The notes under the pieces: model-generated
Databases searched by the model: none
What the model was told of the DNA's origin: nothing
Seen by the model: only the letters and a program-made list of their open reading frames with translations
Source of the DNA: JBCAXA01 sp039183535
Lineage (GTDB): Bacteria > Pseudomonadota > Gammaproteobacteria > Steroidobacterales > Woeseiaceae
Assembly (NCBI GenBank): GCA_039183535.1
Contig: JBCDBO010000008.1
Location: 1 to 64,000 of the forward strand
Length of the DNA: 64,000 nt
Direction: 5' to 3'
Made by a program: the position numbers and the translations under genes
In this document: positions 7,692-17,467 of the stretch, piece after piece
Position numbering within the stretch: position 1 is the stretch's first letter
Layout of the letters: each line of letters begins with the position of its first letter

Positions 7692-8393
7692 ATGTGCGGT
7701 CGGTTTGCGTTCTTCTCGGCGCACGACGCGATGCCGGCTTTATTCGGTCTGGCTGCGGAAATGCCGGGGGTCGTTGCCAACTACAACATTGCACCAACGG
7801 ATCTCGCCGCTGTTATTCGCCGCAGCACCGACAACGCGACCAACGAGCTTTGCATGCTGCGCTGGGGTCTCGTACCGTTCTGGGCCAAAGATGTTGCGAT
7901 TGGTAACCGACTCATCAATGCGCGGGCCGAGACAGTCCACGAAAAACCGGCGTTTCGGGCCGCTTACAAGCGGCGTCGGTGCCTGGTGCCGGCCGATGGT
8001 TACTACGAGTGGCACAAGAGTGCGACCGGTAAGCAGCCGTATTTCGTTACGCGCGCGGACGATGCGCCGTTCGCCATGGCGGGTCTGTGGGAGTCATGGA
8101 CCGACAAAGACTCAGGTGACGATGTCGAGACATTTACTCTGCTGACGCGCGAGCCTAACGAGTCGTTGGCACGGTTACATCATCGTATGCCGGTCATTGT
8201 TAGCAGCGCCGATGCCGACGCATGGTTAGAGGGCTCGATACAGGCCTTGGGCGGCACGTCGCCAGCCGTACCGGCCGCCGATGCGTTCGGCTTTCGCGCG
8301 GTATCGAAACGCGTTAACAACCCGCGCAACAAGACCGAGGATGTCTTGGAGCCGCCAACCAATCTGGCCGACGATCCTTTAAACACCGATTAA
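7692..8393 (+). CDS. yedK: Abasic-site-processing protein, SRAP family
   Basis: HMCES/YedK proteins form a thiazolidine crosslink to abasic sites in single-stranded DNA through Cys2. 233 residues beginning MCGRFAF, so Cys2 becomes N-terminal. Further family residues are in NARAET (Asn76, Glu80), PADGYYEW (Glu106) and RLHHRMPVI (His164), close to the E. coli YedK catalytic set C2, N75, E105 and H160. It follows yadH by about 30 bases and may be read through from it. Confidence 0.94.
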   Translation: MCGRFAFFSAHDAMPALFGLAAEMPGVVANYNIAPTDLAAVIRRSTDNATNELCMLRWGLVPFWAKDVAIGNRLINARAETVHEKPAFRAAYKRRRCLVPADGYYEWHKSATGKQPYFVTRADDAPFAMAGLWESWTDKDSGDDVETFTLLTREPNESLARLHHRMPVIVSSADADAWLEGSIQALGGTSPAVPAADAFGFRAVSKRVNNPRNKTEDVLEPPTNLADDPLNTD

Positions 8394-8466
8394 AGCCCGT
8401 CCGCTGCCGCGCCGACACAGATCGAAGACGACACGCCGTCGTCGCATTGCCACTGTGGAGAGCGTT

Positions 8467-9111
8467 ATGTCTCGTTCGTTACTGGCCACTGCATTGCTCC
8501 TCGCGCCACTCGCTGCGAGTGCCGATGGTGCAATTGGCTTCAAAGTGAGCAGCTTGGGTCTCGGTTTAGAGGGTGCTTGGCATCTGTCGGATCGATGGAC
8601 GCTTCGTGCCGGCGCACAGACTTACGACTACGCGTTTGATGACGAGATCGACGGCGTTGCCTACGACGGCGACTTGGCGCTGGAGAGCGTTACCGCACTT
8701 GCAGACTATCGGCCGTGGCGAGGCCGATTCCGGTTAACGGCTGGCGCCGTGTACAACAACAATCAAGTCATCGCAGTGGCCGACCCGAATGCGACCTACA
8801 CCATCGGCAATACGACCTATAGTCAAGCGGAGGTTGGTGTCTTAGCTGCCGACGTTGCGTTTGATCGTGTTGCTCCGTACGCCGGACTCGGCGTCGACAT
8901 TGACCTCGGCGGTGATTGGCAACTGTGTTTCGATCTTGGTGCCGTGTATCAAGGCAAGCCGCGGCCAACGCTGACCTCGACAGGTGGCGTATTGTCTGGC
9001 GACCCCCAGTTCGTCGCTGATCTCGCGCGCGAAGCGGATAATTTCCGCGACGATGCGAGCGACTACGATGTGTACCCGGTTATCGCGATGGGTTTGTCGC
9101 TGGCGTTCTAA
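8467..9111 (+). CDS. Outer-membrane beta-barrel protein
   Basis: 214 residues: signal peptide MSRSLLATALLLAPLAASADG, then alternating beta-strands typical of a small OmpW/Omp25-like barrel, ending in a terminal strand IAMGLSLAF with the C-terminal Phe used for BAM recognition. ATG 8467 is preferred over a GTG 12 bases upstream because GGAG at 8457-8460 is spaced 6 bases from it and the signal peptide begins there. Function unknown; possibly a porin for small hydrophobic compounds. Confidence 0.75.
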   Translation: MSRSLLATALLLAPLAASADGAIGFKVSSLGLGLEGAWHLSDRWTLRAGAQTYDYAFDDEIDGVAYDGDLALESVTALADYRPWRGRFRLTAGAVYNNNQVIAVADPNATYTIGNTTYSQAEVGVLAADVAFDRVAPYAGLGVDIDLGGDWQLCFDLGAVYQGKPRPTLTSTGGVLSGDPQFVADLAREADNFRDDASDYDVYPVIAMGLSLAF

Positions 9112-9112
9112 A

Positions 9113-10921
9113 CTAATCACGCTCCTGCAACGCTGCCACGAGCGTGCCGGGTCCGCCGTGCACACCAATGGCGGCACCGGTCTCGGAGATATCGATAGCG
9201 TCGGTGACATCGAGCAACGTGTTAAGCCGTTCGGCGAGTGCCTCGGCATCGGCGGCTGACTGGGCGTGACTGATCGCGACACGGTAGCGTTTACCGCTTT
9301 GCGCGCGGCGGGCGACGAAGCGAGCGAACTTGGCGACCCGGTTGTGTCTGCCGACCAGCGCACTGATCGGCTTAATGTGTCCGTCCGGCGTCGTACCAAG
9401 CACCGGATTTAGCTGCAGCACATCGGCGATATAGCGCGCCCACGACGGAACTCGGCCACCGCGTACGGCGTACGTTAGATCTTTCAACAACGCGAACGAG
9501 CGGGTGCGCTCGATGTTATTGATTACGGCCTTGCGTATCTCGGCCAACGCTTCGCCGCTATTTGCCCGCTCGGCGGCATCGCGAACGATGAGTCCTTGAC
9601 CGACCGATGCATTCAGCGTGTCGATCACGGTAAGTCGATCAGCGCCGGTGATCCGTTCCGCAGCGGAGACGGCCGCTGTGTGGGTGCCACTGACCGAGGC
9701 GGTCAAGCTCAATGCTAAAACGTCGTTGTAGTGGCTGGCCAAGAATTGGAATTGCCGACGGTAGTCACCGGGCGCCGGTTGCGAGGTTTGCGGGTGGGCC
9801 GGGTTCGACGCAAGTTCGGTGAAAAACTGATCCGCCGAAATACTGAGCTTATCGAGGTAGCCTTTATCGGCAAAGTGAACCCGCAACGGCACGCTGTGCA
9901 CGTCGAGCGCTTCAAGTAAATCATCGCTAAGGTCGGCAGCACTGTCCGTAATGATCGCCACCGCGCCGCGTTTGGCGTGGGTGCTGGATTGCTGACGGTG
10001 CATATCATCGGCTTTTTCGCCGCTGACAACACCGTATTTGGCGGCTGTTCGAAATAGCTCGGCCGGTTCGTTGACGTGAATGTGGATCTTCGCTTTGCCG
10101 TGTGTGCCGGCCAGCACGAGGCTACCGCCTAGCGCCGCTAGCTCCTCGCGCAACAGCCGGCGATCGATATTTTCGCCGGTCACAATGCACTCGGTGCAAA
10201 AACGGTAATCGAGATCGACTTCGTCGCCGGCTGTATCGGTCGCCAAGAATTCCGAGGCGACCGGTAAGGCATCGAAGTCCGGGAGTTGCCGGTCACGCGT
10301 ATACGCGAGCATGCCTTCCAGTAGATTGACGAAACCCTGAGCGCCGGCATCGACAACGCCCGCTTTTTTGAGCTCTGCTAACTGCTCGGTGGTTTGCGCC
10401 AACGCTGCCCGACAGCGATCGAGCGAGCGCGACAATAGCGACTCAAGATCGCTGACATCGCCGAGCACGTCGCGCGTCGCCTCGGCCATAACACGAATGA
10501 CCGACAGGATCGTACCTTCGCGCGGCTCTAGCAGTGCATCGCGAGCGTAGTCCGAACCGCTCGTTAAGGCAGAAGACAGGGCGCTGACGGTTAATGCGCT
10601 TTTTTCTCGTAGCGAGTCGGCAAGCCCCTGGAAGAACTGCGCCATGATCGCGCCGGAATTACCGCGCGCGCCGTCGAGAAGCGCGTCGGCGACCCGCTCG
10701 AGCAGTTGCCCCGCCGTATCGCTGCGATGGCGCTCCAACGCCGATCGCGCCGCTAACAATGTGAGCGCCAGGTTCGTGCCGGTATCGCCGTCGGCGACCG
10801 GAAACACATTGATCCGATTGAGGCTCTCTTGGGAGCTAACGACGCGGTGTATACCCGCGAGCAGGGCGTCGGCGAACTCGTGCGTTGGAATCGGCGCAGC
10901 GGCCGTTGCGGGACTCGACAC
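9113..10921 (-). CDS. DAK2-DegV fusion, FakA-FakB-type fatty acid kinase
   Basis: 602-residue protein joining two subunits that are separate in Gram-positive bacteria. The N-terminal part is DAK2/YloV (FakA-like), with the nucleotide and metal loop FPVADGDTGTNL at 40-51. The C-terminal part, from about residue 315, is DegV (FakB-like, fatty-acid binding): AIITDSAADLSDDLL, SLTASVSGTHTAA and GRVPSWARYIADVLQLNPVL. In Staphylococcus FakA phosphorylates fatty acids bound to FakB. A single polypeptide with both would be self-contained. It starts 3 bases after the gspB stop, so it is the last gene of the ispA-dinB-gspA-gspB row. Confidence 0.85.
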   Translation of the reverse strand: MSSPATAAAPIPTHEFADALLAGIHRVVSSQESLNRINVFPVADGDTGTNLALTLLAARSALERHRSDTAGQLLERVADALLDGARGNSGAIMAQFFQGLADSLREKSALTVSALSSALTSGSDYARDALLEPREGTILSVIRVMAEATRDVLGDVSDLESLLSRSLDRCRAALAQTTEQLAELKKAGVVDAGAQGFVNLLEGMLAYTRDRQLPDFDALPVASEFLATDTAGDEVDLDYRFCTECIVTGENIDRRLLREELAALGGSLVLAGTHGKAKIHIHVNEPAELFRTAAKYGVVSGEKADDMHRQQSSTHAKRGAVAIITDSAADLSDDLLEALDVHSVPLRVHFADKGYLDKLSISADQFFTELASNPAHPQTSQPAPGDYRRQFQFLASHYNDVLALSLTASVSGTHTAAVSAAERITGADRLTVIDTLNASVGQGLIVRDAAERANSGEALAEIRKAVINNIERTRSFALLKDLTYAVRGGRVPSWARYIADVLQLNPVLGTTPDGHIKPISALVGRHNRVAKFARFVARRAQSGKRYRVAISHAQSAADAEALAERLNTLLDVTDAIDISETGAAIGVHGGPGTLVAALQERD

Positions 10922-10923
10922 AG

Positions 10924-11607
10924 CTAGTCGCGTGGCAGTAAGAACGCAAGTCCACGGTACGACATTTCGATCCCATCGCGGCGGATCCGATCGACCCGTG
11001 GGCCACTGCTGAGTGTCTCACCTTCGTTGTAACGAGCGCCGTTAATGAACACAAAACGTCGCGCTGGATCGGCGTTGTAAACGTGTAAGTCAATGTTCAG
11101 TTCATCGAGCGCGAGTCGCCCTTCTGCCTGCAACGTCGCAAACAACGGTAAGTCATTATCGGGCGGCGCCTCGACCGGGGGCTGCACGGTGGCGGCTGGA
11201 CGCGTCACGGCCGATTCGCCAGCCGCGGGTTCCGACGCATACGTGACCGTCCCCTGGCGCGGCGCTGGCGCCGTCGTCGCCGGCTGCACGTCTGGCCGCG
11301 GCGGAACCGCTGCCGAGGCCAAGGACTCGACCGGTTGTTTCGCCGGCAATGGCGCTGGGGTTGACTGGACGGTAGCCGGCGTCGTGCTCAGCGCGCGTTG
11401 TCCCGCCGTTTGCGCGGGCTCTGCATCGGTACGCGTCAGCACAAACAACAAGACCACCAAATTGACGATCAGCAGGCCCACAAACCACCACAGCCACAGC
11501 GGTGGGCCCTGGCGCTCACGCGCTGCAGGTGTGGCTGCCATATCGGGCGCAATGTTGGTTTTGCGTTCGTTATCGGACTTTTTCAGTGCATCGAGTATGA
11601 GTGACAT
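10924..11607 (-). CDS. gspB: General secretion pathway protein B
   Basis: 227 residues. The start MSLILDALKKSDNERK is the hallmark of GspB/ExeB. A single membrane segment (about 36-56, LWLWWFVGLLIVNLVVLLFV), a long Pro/Ala-rich periplasmic linker and a C-terminal globular domain (LDELNIDLHVYNADPARRFV to the end) follow. GspB works with the ATPase GspA, which binds peptidoglycan, to help insert the type II secretion secretin through the cell wall. gspA lies 10 bases upstream. The core gsp genes C-N are not in the window. Confidence 0.9.
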   Translation of the reverse strand: MSLILDALKKSDNERKTNIAPDMAATPAARERQGPPLWLWWFVGLLIVNLVVLLFVLTRTDAEPAQTAGQRALSTTPATVQSTPAPLPAKQPVESLASAAVPPRPDVQPATTAPAPRQGTVTYASEPAAGESAVTRPAATVQPPVEAPPDNDLPLFATLQAEGRLALDELNIDLHVYNADPARRFVFINGARYNEGETLSSGPRVDRIRRDGIEMSYRGLAFLLPRD

Positions 11608-11617
11608 TGACTCGCCT

Positions 11618-13281
11618 TTAACTGCGGGAATTGGTGAGACGAGGAATACCGTCTAGGCCTAAGTCCGAGTTGATGATGATTTGCGTCTGCTGACCGACAA
11701 CGCCATCGACTTTTAAGCGGCGCGTCCGCTGATACTCGCGGACCCGTTGCTCCAGTGACCGGTCGTAGACGGTTGAGTCCGGATTCTCGACCGGGCCCAA
11801 TTGAATAGTTGCAAGCGATTGGCGTAGCCACTGAATCCCGGGGTCGTTCATCCCGGGAACAAACGACTTCGCTTCGCCGTTGGGTGGCCGCCACAGCAAC
11901 AATGACTCGCCGAACCACAGATCCGACACGGCACTTTGGGTGACATCGATCGTGCGATCACCAATGCGCAGCGTTGCTCGGTCGTCGACGATCCCGGTTA
12001 GTACCACTTGGTGGCTGTCGCCACTCGGATCGGTCAATGTCAAGATAGCGGGTCGGTCCAGCTGCCGCACAATGCCCCATGAGCCACGCAAATACAGACA
12101 ACGCAGCCCTAGGTTAGTAGCGGCGCTTTCGCACGGTGCGCCAGCATCCGGCACCGGCACTTGCCATTCAGCGAACAACGCGGCGAAGGCTGACGCAGTC
12201 CCCGTCCTGTCTTGATTGGCGCGCAGCAATGCCGGCAGGTCAATCGGCGTTGGTGTCGGTTCACTCGTGCTGAGCGGCGTTTCGGGCGCCGCCGTGACCA
12301 CCGGTTGCGGTGGCTCGGCACGGGCTATCTGCAATGGCTCGGATGCGTTCACCGGTTGCGCAATCCGCTGCTCGTCGGCGTAGCGCACGAATGTCCAGGC
12401 GCCGGCGACGACGATCAATGCAGCGACAGCCGCGAGACCCGATAACCACCAGTTGCCGGCCGATGACGAACCCGGCTCGCCCGAAACTTCGCGTGCCGCC
12501 TCACTGACGAGGCGTGCCGTTACTTTCGGTTGCTCGCGAACGTAAGCACCGAGTAACGCGCGATCGCAAAGCACGTTAACGAGTCGCGGGATGCCGCGCG
12601 ATCGTTTGTACACCTCGCGTTTTGCCGCGGGGATGAATAGATCGCCCAGCGCGCCAGCGACTTTTAGGCGATGGTCGATGTATTGGCCGACTTCGGTGCT
12701 GGTTAGCGGTTCTAAGTGATAGCGCGCCGTAATCCGCTGCGCCAATTGCCGGAGGTCGTTCCGTGCCAGCAGTTCGCGAAGCTCCGGTTGGCCGATCAAG
12801 ATGATCTGCAATAACTTCTGCCGCGCCGTTTCCAGGTTGGTCAACATGCGCACTTGCTCTAGGACGTCAACCGACAGCAGTTGCGCTTCGTCGACAACGA
12901 GAATCGTCCGTCGGCCCGCCGAATGACTTGCCACCAAGTGTCTGGTCAAGCTATCGAGTAAGGTTTTGAGGCTGTCATCATCACCGATACCCTGTATATC
13001 GAGTTCGCCAGCGATCGCCGCGAGAAATTCGCGCGGTGACAGCTGCGGGTTCAGGATAAGCGCGATGTCGGCGTTGTCGCTTAGTTGCAAAACATGCTGC
13101 GGATCAGCGTCGTTTTGCCGGTACCGACCTCGCCGGTCAGTTGTACGAAGCCATCCGATTCGTTGATGCCGTACAACAGATGCGCCAGCGCCTCGCTATG
13201 ACGCTCGCTCATAAACAGATAACGCGGGTCAGGCGTTATCGTGAACGGTTTTTCGGACAGCCCGAAGTACTCGGTATACAT
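11618..13281 (-). pseudogene. gspA: GspA/ExeA AAA ATPase with a frameshift
   Basis: ExeA-type ATPase split over two frames. The first part starts at 13281 (MYTEYFGLSEKPFTITPDPRY, the normal ExeA start), contains Walker A GEVGTGKTT and stops at 13081. The second part continues in another frame from about 13090: QLSDNADIALILNP, Walker B TILVVDEAQLL, a membrane segment and a C-terminal PG_binding_1 domain (about the last 50 residues). Adding one T to the TTTT run at about 13090-13093 restores M-F-L-Q-L-S-D-N and aligns with ExeA without a gap. The remainder is intact with no further stops, so sequencing error is as likely as real mutation. Forms the GspA-GspB pair with the next gene. Confidence 0.8.
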
Positions 13282-13342
13282 ACCAATGGCGCTCGCAAAT
13301 TCACACAAAAGTATACATCAGCGCTCCATAGCGCCGGTCGAG

Positions 13343-14551
13343 CTAGCGTTTCGGCTTGGGCCGCTGGATGGCGCTGGCGCGCGTCAAGGCGCCGAGCCCG
13401 AACCGATCGGTGACCTCGTCGACGGTCGCGTCGACAACCGAACCGGTCGTCTCCACCGCGCCGAACAAGTCGTTCTGACGCGCAATGGTCAGCCCACTGA
13501 CGCCGATGCCGAGCAAACGAATCCGTGCGCCCGCGTGCTCATCGAGCCAGTGATGCACGAGGGCGACGGCCGCTTCCAAAATCGTATCGGTGATATCGGT
13601 GGCGGGCCGTAGCCGTTGTTGGCGTGTAACTGTCGTGAAGTCATGCTGGCGTATCTTCACTGTAACGACGTTGGCTTGATTGCCGGAATCGCGCAGTCGC
13701 CGTGCGGTTTTTTCGGCGAGTCGCGTGAGCTCAGCATCGATGTCGCCATGCTCGACAAGATCGACATCAAACGTTCGTTCGGCACTGATGCTCTTTTCGA
13801 TTCGCTCGACGTTTACGTCGCGGTCGTCTATGCCGCTGGCGCGCCGGCGCATCGATTCGGCATGTTTGCCGAACGCCTGTTGCAAGCGGGTGGCCGGCGC
13901 CGTGCGGATATCGCCGAGTGTTTTGAGGCCGGCGTTGGCGGCTCGCTCGCCGGTACGCGGGCCAATGCCGGGCAGCACCCGCGCTGGCAGCGGGTCGAGC
14001 GTCGCTTGAATGTCGGCGCTAGGAACGATGACCAGACCGTCTGGTTTATCGAGGTCAGAGGCGATTTTAGCGACCAGCTTGTTTGGCGCGGCGCCGACCG
14101 AGACTGTCAAGTTGCGTTCGTCTTTCACCGCAGCTTTCAGCGCTGTCGCGATGGCCTGGACCGAGTCGAACAGCGCCAGCGACTGGGTGACATCGAGAAA
14201 CGCCTCATCGAGCGATAGTCCCTCAATTAGCGGTGTAAAGCGGCGAAAAATCTCGAAGACCCGCCGTGATTCGCGCCGGTACACATCCATACGTCCCCGC
14301 CGGACCACCAGGTCGGCGCAGCGCGCATGGGCCGCCCGCATCGGCATCGCGGAACGAATACCGAAGCGCCGCGCGTTGTAGCTGGCGGCTGCCACGACCC
14401 CGCGCGGTCCATCGCCGCCAACCACTAAGTTCACGTTCGCCAATTCGGGAAAGTCGCGCTGCTCAACCGAGGCAAAAAATGCGTCCATATCGGCGTGTAG
14501 CACCCAGCGAGCGGTGCGCGCATCGACTCCGGGACGTGACTCAGTGGTCAC
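13343..14551 (-). CDS. dinB: DNA polymerase IV
   Basis: Y-family translesion polymerase, 402 residues. The palm begins HADMDAFFASVEQRD (metal ligand Asp21), the second metal motif is SLDEAFLDVT (Asp115, Glu116), a helix-hairpin-helix thumb GIGPRTGERAANAGLKTLGDI and a little-finger domain follow. QNDLF near the C-terminus matches a beta-clamp-binding motif. It starts 11 bases inside the end of ispA, so its own SOS promoter, if any, would lie within ispA; I see no clear LexA box there. Confidence 0.94.
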   Translation of the reverse strand: MTTESRPGVDARTARWVLHADMDAFFASVEQRDFPELANVNLVVGGDGPRGVVAAASYNARRFGIRSAMPMRAAHARCADLVVRRGRMDVYRRESRRVFEIFRRFTPLIEGLSLDEAFLDVTQSLALFDSVQAIATALKAAVKDERNLTVSVGAAPNKLVAKIASDLDKPDGLVIVPSADIQATLDPLPARVLPGIGPRTGERAANAGLKTLGDIRTAPATRLQQAFGKHAESMRRRASGIDDRDVNVERIEKSISAERTFDVDLVEHGDIDAELTRLAEKTARRLRDSGNQANVVTVKIRQHDFTTVTRQQRLRPATDITDTILEAAVALVHHWLDEHAGARIRLLGIGVSGLTIARQNDLFGAVETTGSVVDATVDEVTDRFGLGALTRASAIQRPKPKR

Positions 14552-15431
14552 GATCGATAATCAACATCGCCAGTGCGCGCAACGGATCGGCGGCGGGACC
14601 GAAGGGGTCGAGCGCCGTAAAAGCCTCGCTGCGTAGCGTCTCGCAGCGCGCTTTTGCGGCCGCCATGCCGAACAACAGCGGCCATGTTGCTTTGCCGCGG
14701 TCGGCGTCGGCGCCTTGCTGTTTACCGATGATGCTGGTCTCGCCCTCAACATCGAGAATATCGTCGCGAACCTGAAAGGCGAGGCCGATGGCGATTGCAA
14801 AACGGCTAAGCCCTGAGTGCTGCGCTTCGGGGAGCGGTTCTGCCAAGGCCTTGACGCCCTCGACGGCAACAGCGATCAGACAGCCCGTCTTCATCGAATG
14901 CATCCGGTCAAGTTCGTCGCTGGCCAATTGCCGTCCCTCGGCATCGATATCGATGGCTTGGCCACCGGTCATGCCGAGCGAGCCGGCGGCGCGTGCGAGT
15001 CGAAATACGCAGTCGAGCCAGCGTTCCGGGTGCGACGACTTCGCACCAGCGGCCGCGAGCAGTTCAAACGCCAAGGGTTGCAACGCATCGGCCGCCAGGA
15101 TAGCGGTCGCCTCGTCGTAGGCGCGATGGACCGTTGGTTTGCCGCGCCGCAAATCGTCGTCGTCCATCGCCGGCAGATCATCGTGCACCAACGAAAACGC
15201 ATGGATCAGTTCGATACTGGCCGCGAGGGGGTCCGTCGTTGCCGGGTCTAGCCCGAGCGTTTCGGCGGTTGCGTAAACGAGCAGGGGACGAATGCGCTTG
15301 CCGCCATTAAACACGGCGTAACGCATGGCATCGTGCAAGCGTTGTGGCGGGACGCCGGGTGCTGCCAACGCGTCGGTTAGGTATGCGTCGACGTCGGCGG
15401 TATAGCGGGCGACGCGGTCTTCAAAACTCAT
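14541..15431 (-). CDS. ispA: Farnesyl diphosphate synthase
   Basis: Condenses isopentenyl diphosphate with dimethylallyl/geranyl diphosphate to farnesyl diphosphate. 296 residues. The first Asp-rich motif HDDLPAMDDDDLRRGKPT starts at Asp84, the second is RDDILDVEG near 227, and the FNGGKRIRPLL substrate loop is at 41-51. It is divergent from mvaD with only a 78-base spacer, so the enzyme that consumes IPP/DMAPP sits against the genes that make it. Chain length (C15 versus C20) is inferred from similarity to IspA. Confidence 0.9.
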   Translation of the reverse strand: MSFEDRVARYTADVDAYLTDALAAPGVPPQRLHDAMRYAVFNGGKRIRPLLVYATAETLGLDPATTDPLAASIELIHAFSLVHDDLPAMDDDDLRRGKPTVHRAYDEATAILAADALQPLAFELLAAAGAKSSHPERWLDCVFRLARAAGSLGMTGGQAIDIDAEGRQLASDELDRMHSMKTGCLIAVAVEGVKALAEPLPEAQHSGLSRFAIAIGLAFQVRDDILDVEGETSIIGKQQGADADRGKATWPLLFGMAAAKARCETLRSEAFTALDPFGPAADPLRALAMLIIDRDH

Positions 15432-15509
15432 CGCAACATTCTCGCACGGCTGGCAAGACGACGGTAACTTCGCGGGTTAGCGGCCAGTTTCGGTTACAAT
15501 AACGACGTC

Positions 15510-16487
15510 ATGACGGCTTCGCAGGTTCTCGCTACAGCGCATCCCAATATCGCGCTCGTTAAATACTGGGGTAAACGCGATACACGCCTAAACACGCCGG
15601 CTGTCAGCTCCTTATCGATTACGCTCGATACCTTGCAAGTGGCGACGCGGGCGCAGTTTGGTGAGACCGATGCGTTAACGATCAACGGTGCCAGTGAGCC
15701 GCGCGCAACGGCACGCGCGATCGCCTGTCTCGATGCCTTTCGGACGGAGACGGGTGTCGCTCCACGGCCAATCGTTGCGTCGAGCGATGTCAATTTTCCG
15801 GTCGCTGCTGGCCTCGCGTCTTCAGCCGCCGGTTTCGCTGCGCTGGTCGTCGCCGCCGACGCGTTGTACGGCGGCTTGTTGCCATCGCCGGAGTTAGCTC
15901 GCTTGGCGGGGCAAGCATCCGGTTCAGCGGCGCGCTCGTTGTTCGGTGGGTTCGTGCATCTCGCTGCGCCGGCACACGCCGCCGATCCGATCGATGTGCG
16001 TGAGGTTGCGCCAGCCGATGCCTGGCCGTTAGAAGTCGTGATCGCCGTAACGGCGACCGGGCCGAAAGCGATCGGTTCGACCGACGGCATGGAACTGACC
16101 CGGCAGACGGCGCCGTTCTACTCAGCCTGGGTCGATGCGCAGCCGGCCGATATCGAAGCGGCGCTGGCGGCTGTTCTCACCAAGGATTTCGCGAAGCTCG
16201 CCGATGTTGCCGAACACAGTTGCTTAAAAATGCACGCGGTTGCGATGGCCGCACAACCGGGCCTCGTTTATTGGAACGGGGCGACCGTTGCTGCGCTGCA
16301 TTGCGTGCGCGCGTTACGCCAAGCCGGCACACCCGTGTTTTTTACGATCGATGCCGGGCCGCAGCTCAAAGCGATTTGCGAGCCGGGCAGCGGCGACACG
16401 GTCGCCGCCGCACTCAGCGAGATACCCGGCGTAATCGATGTGCTTCGTTGCGGACTCGGTCCGGGAGCGTTGGCTGAGGCATGTTGA
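15510..16487 (+). CDS. mvaD: Diphosphomevalonate decarboxylase
   Basis: Last mevalonate-pathway step: ATP-dependent decarboxylation of mevalonate diphosphate to isopentenyl diphosphate. 325 residues, GHMP fold. HPNIALVKYWGKRD (11-24), SSLSITL (33-39), VAAGLASSAAGFAAL (98-112), GSAARSLFGGF (138-148) and TIDAGPQ with catalytic Asp281 are all family motifs. First gene of a four-gene operon. A TACAAT -10-like element at 15495-15500 lies so close to the ATG that the transcript would have almost no leader; no clear -35 is seen. Its stop overlaps the next gene by 7 bases. Confidence 0.94.
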   Translation: MTASQVLATAHPNIALVKYWGKRDTRLNTPAVSSLSITLDTLQVATRAQFGETDALTINGASEPRATARAIACLDAFRTETGVAPRPIVASSDVNFPVAAGLASSAAGFAALVVAADALYGGLLPSPELARLAGQASGSAARSLFGGFVHLAAPAHAADPIDVREVAPADAWPLEVVIAVTATGPKAIGSTDGMELTRQTAPFYSAWVDAQPADIEAALAAVLTKDFAKLADVAEHSCLKMHAVAMAAQPGLVYWNGATVAALHCVRALRQAGTPVFFTIDAGPQLKAICEPGSGDTVAAALSEIPGVIDVLRCGLGPGALAEAC

Positions 16488-17464
16488 CAGTGACGGCGAG
16501 CGCCCCGGCCAAATTGGTTTTGTCCGGTGAATACGCGGTGTTGTATGGGGCGCCGGCCATCGTTTTGGCCGTTGACCGCGAGGTGACGGTCCGCATTCGC
16601 GAGCGCGATGACAGCCGCTATGTGTTGCATGCACCGGGTGTCGCAGCAACCCCGGAGCCGTTTGCTGTCGTCGCTGGTGAGCCGCGTTTCGACAGCTCCG
16701 CAGCGACACAGCGTTTCGCGCTCGTCAGCGCCGTTATCCGAGCGCTAGGGTTACCGCCGAGCGGGGCCGATATTGAGATCGATAGTCGCCAGCTGCATGC
16801 CGACGGGCGCAAACTCGGTTTGGGTTCCAGCGCTGCCGTTTGTGTTGCGCTGTCACGGGCCCTGGCCGAGTGGTGTCCGCGCATCATCACACTCGCGACG
16901 GTGCACGAGATACATCGTGCCAGCCAGTCGGGCCGCGGCTCCGGCGTCGATTTGGCGGCCGCTTGGCACGGCGGATTGCTGCGTACCGAACGCGCCGGCG
17001 ATGACCTGGCCGTCACGTCACTGCCAGCGCCACAAACCTCGCTACGTATGATCGACACCGGCGTTGCACAGTCAACGCCGGCGATGCTCACGCAGCTCGA
17101 GCGCTGGGCTGAGCAAGCGGCCGAGGCTAACGCGGTAATCGATGCGCTGTGCGAGTCGGCTCGAGACGCCGCCTCAGCTTGGCAAGACGGCGATGGCATT
17201 GCCGCAACGCACGGCTACCTGCAGGCGCTCGAGCGATTCGATCAAGCAACCGGTCTCGGTATCGTGTCACCGGCGCACCGGCACATAGCCGCGATTGCCG
17301 AACGAGTCGGCGTTGCCTATAAACCGAGTGGGGCTGGTGGGGGTGATGTCGGTGTCGCGCTTGCCGCCGACGCGGCGCACGTGAACGCGCTCGACGCCGC
17401 CCTCGTGTCCGCCGGGTTAGCGAAGTCGGCACCGATTCAACCGTGTGCACCGAGGGCCAGCTGA
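16481..17464 (+). CDS. Phosphomevalonate kinase (GHMP kinase)
   Basis: 327-residue GHMP kinase. Start APAKLVLSGEYAVLYGAPAI, ATP loop LGLGSSAAVCVALSRAL (near 114-130), SGRGSGVDLAAAWHGGLL with the catalytic-type Asp, and a C-terminal KPSGAGGGDVGVAL. The GSGVD...GG layout fits phosphomevalonate kinase better than mevalonate kinase. The mevalonate kinase activity is accounted for by the fusion next door, so this gene is assigned the second phosphorylation by motif and by elimination. Translationally coupled to mvaD. Confidence 0.82.
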   Translation: MLTVTASAPAKLVLSGEYAVLYGAPAIVLAVDREVTVRIRERDDSRYVLHAPGVAATPEPFAVVAGEPRFDSSAATQRFALVSAVIRALGLPPSGADIEIDSRQLHADGRKLGLGSSAAVCVALSRALAEWCPRIITLATVHEIHRASQSGRGSGVDLAAAWHGGLLRTERAGDDLAVTSLPAPQTSLRMIDTGVAQSTPAMLTQLERWAEQAAEANAVIDALCESARDAASAWQDGDGIAATHGYLQALERFDQATGLGIVSPAHRHIAAIAERVGVAYKPSGAGGGDVGVALAADAAHVNALDAALVSAGLAKSAPIQPCAPRAS

Positions 17465-17467
17465 GTC

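Noticed and set aside
13081..13093. Programmed -1 frameshift in gspA
   Set aside because: The slip site reads ATG TTT TGC, which does not fit X-XXY-YYZ, and no stimulatory structure was apparent; a one-base error or mutation is simpler.
10924..13281. A complete type II secretion operon
   Set aside because: Only the accessory genes gspA and gspB are present; neighbours are dinB and the fatty acid kinase fusion, so the core genes must be elsewhere.
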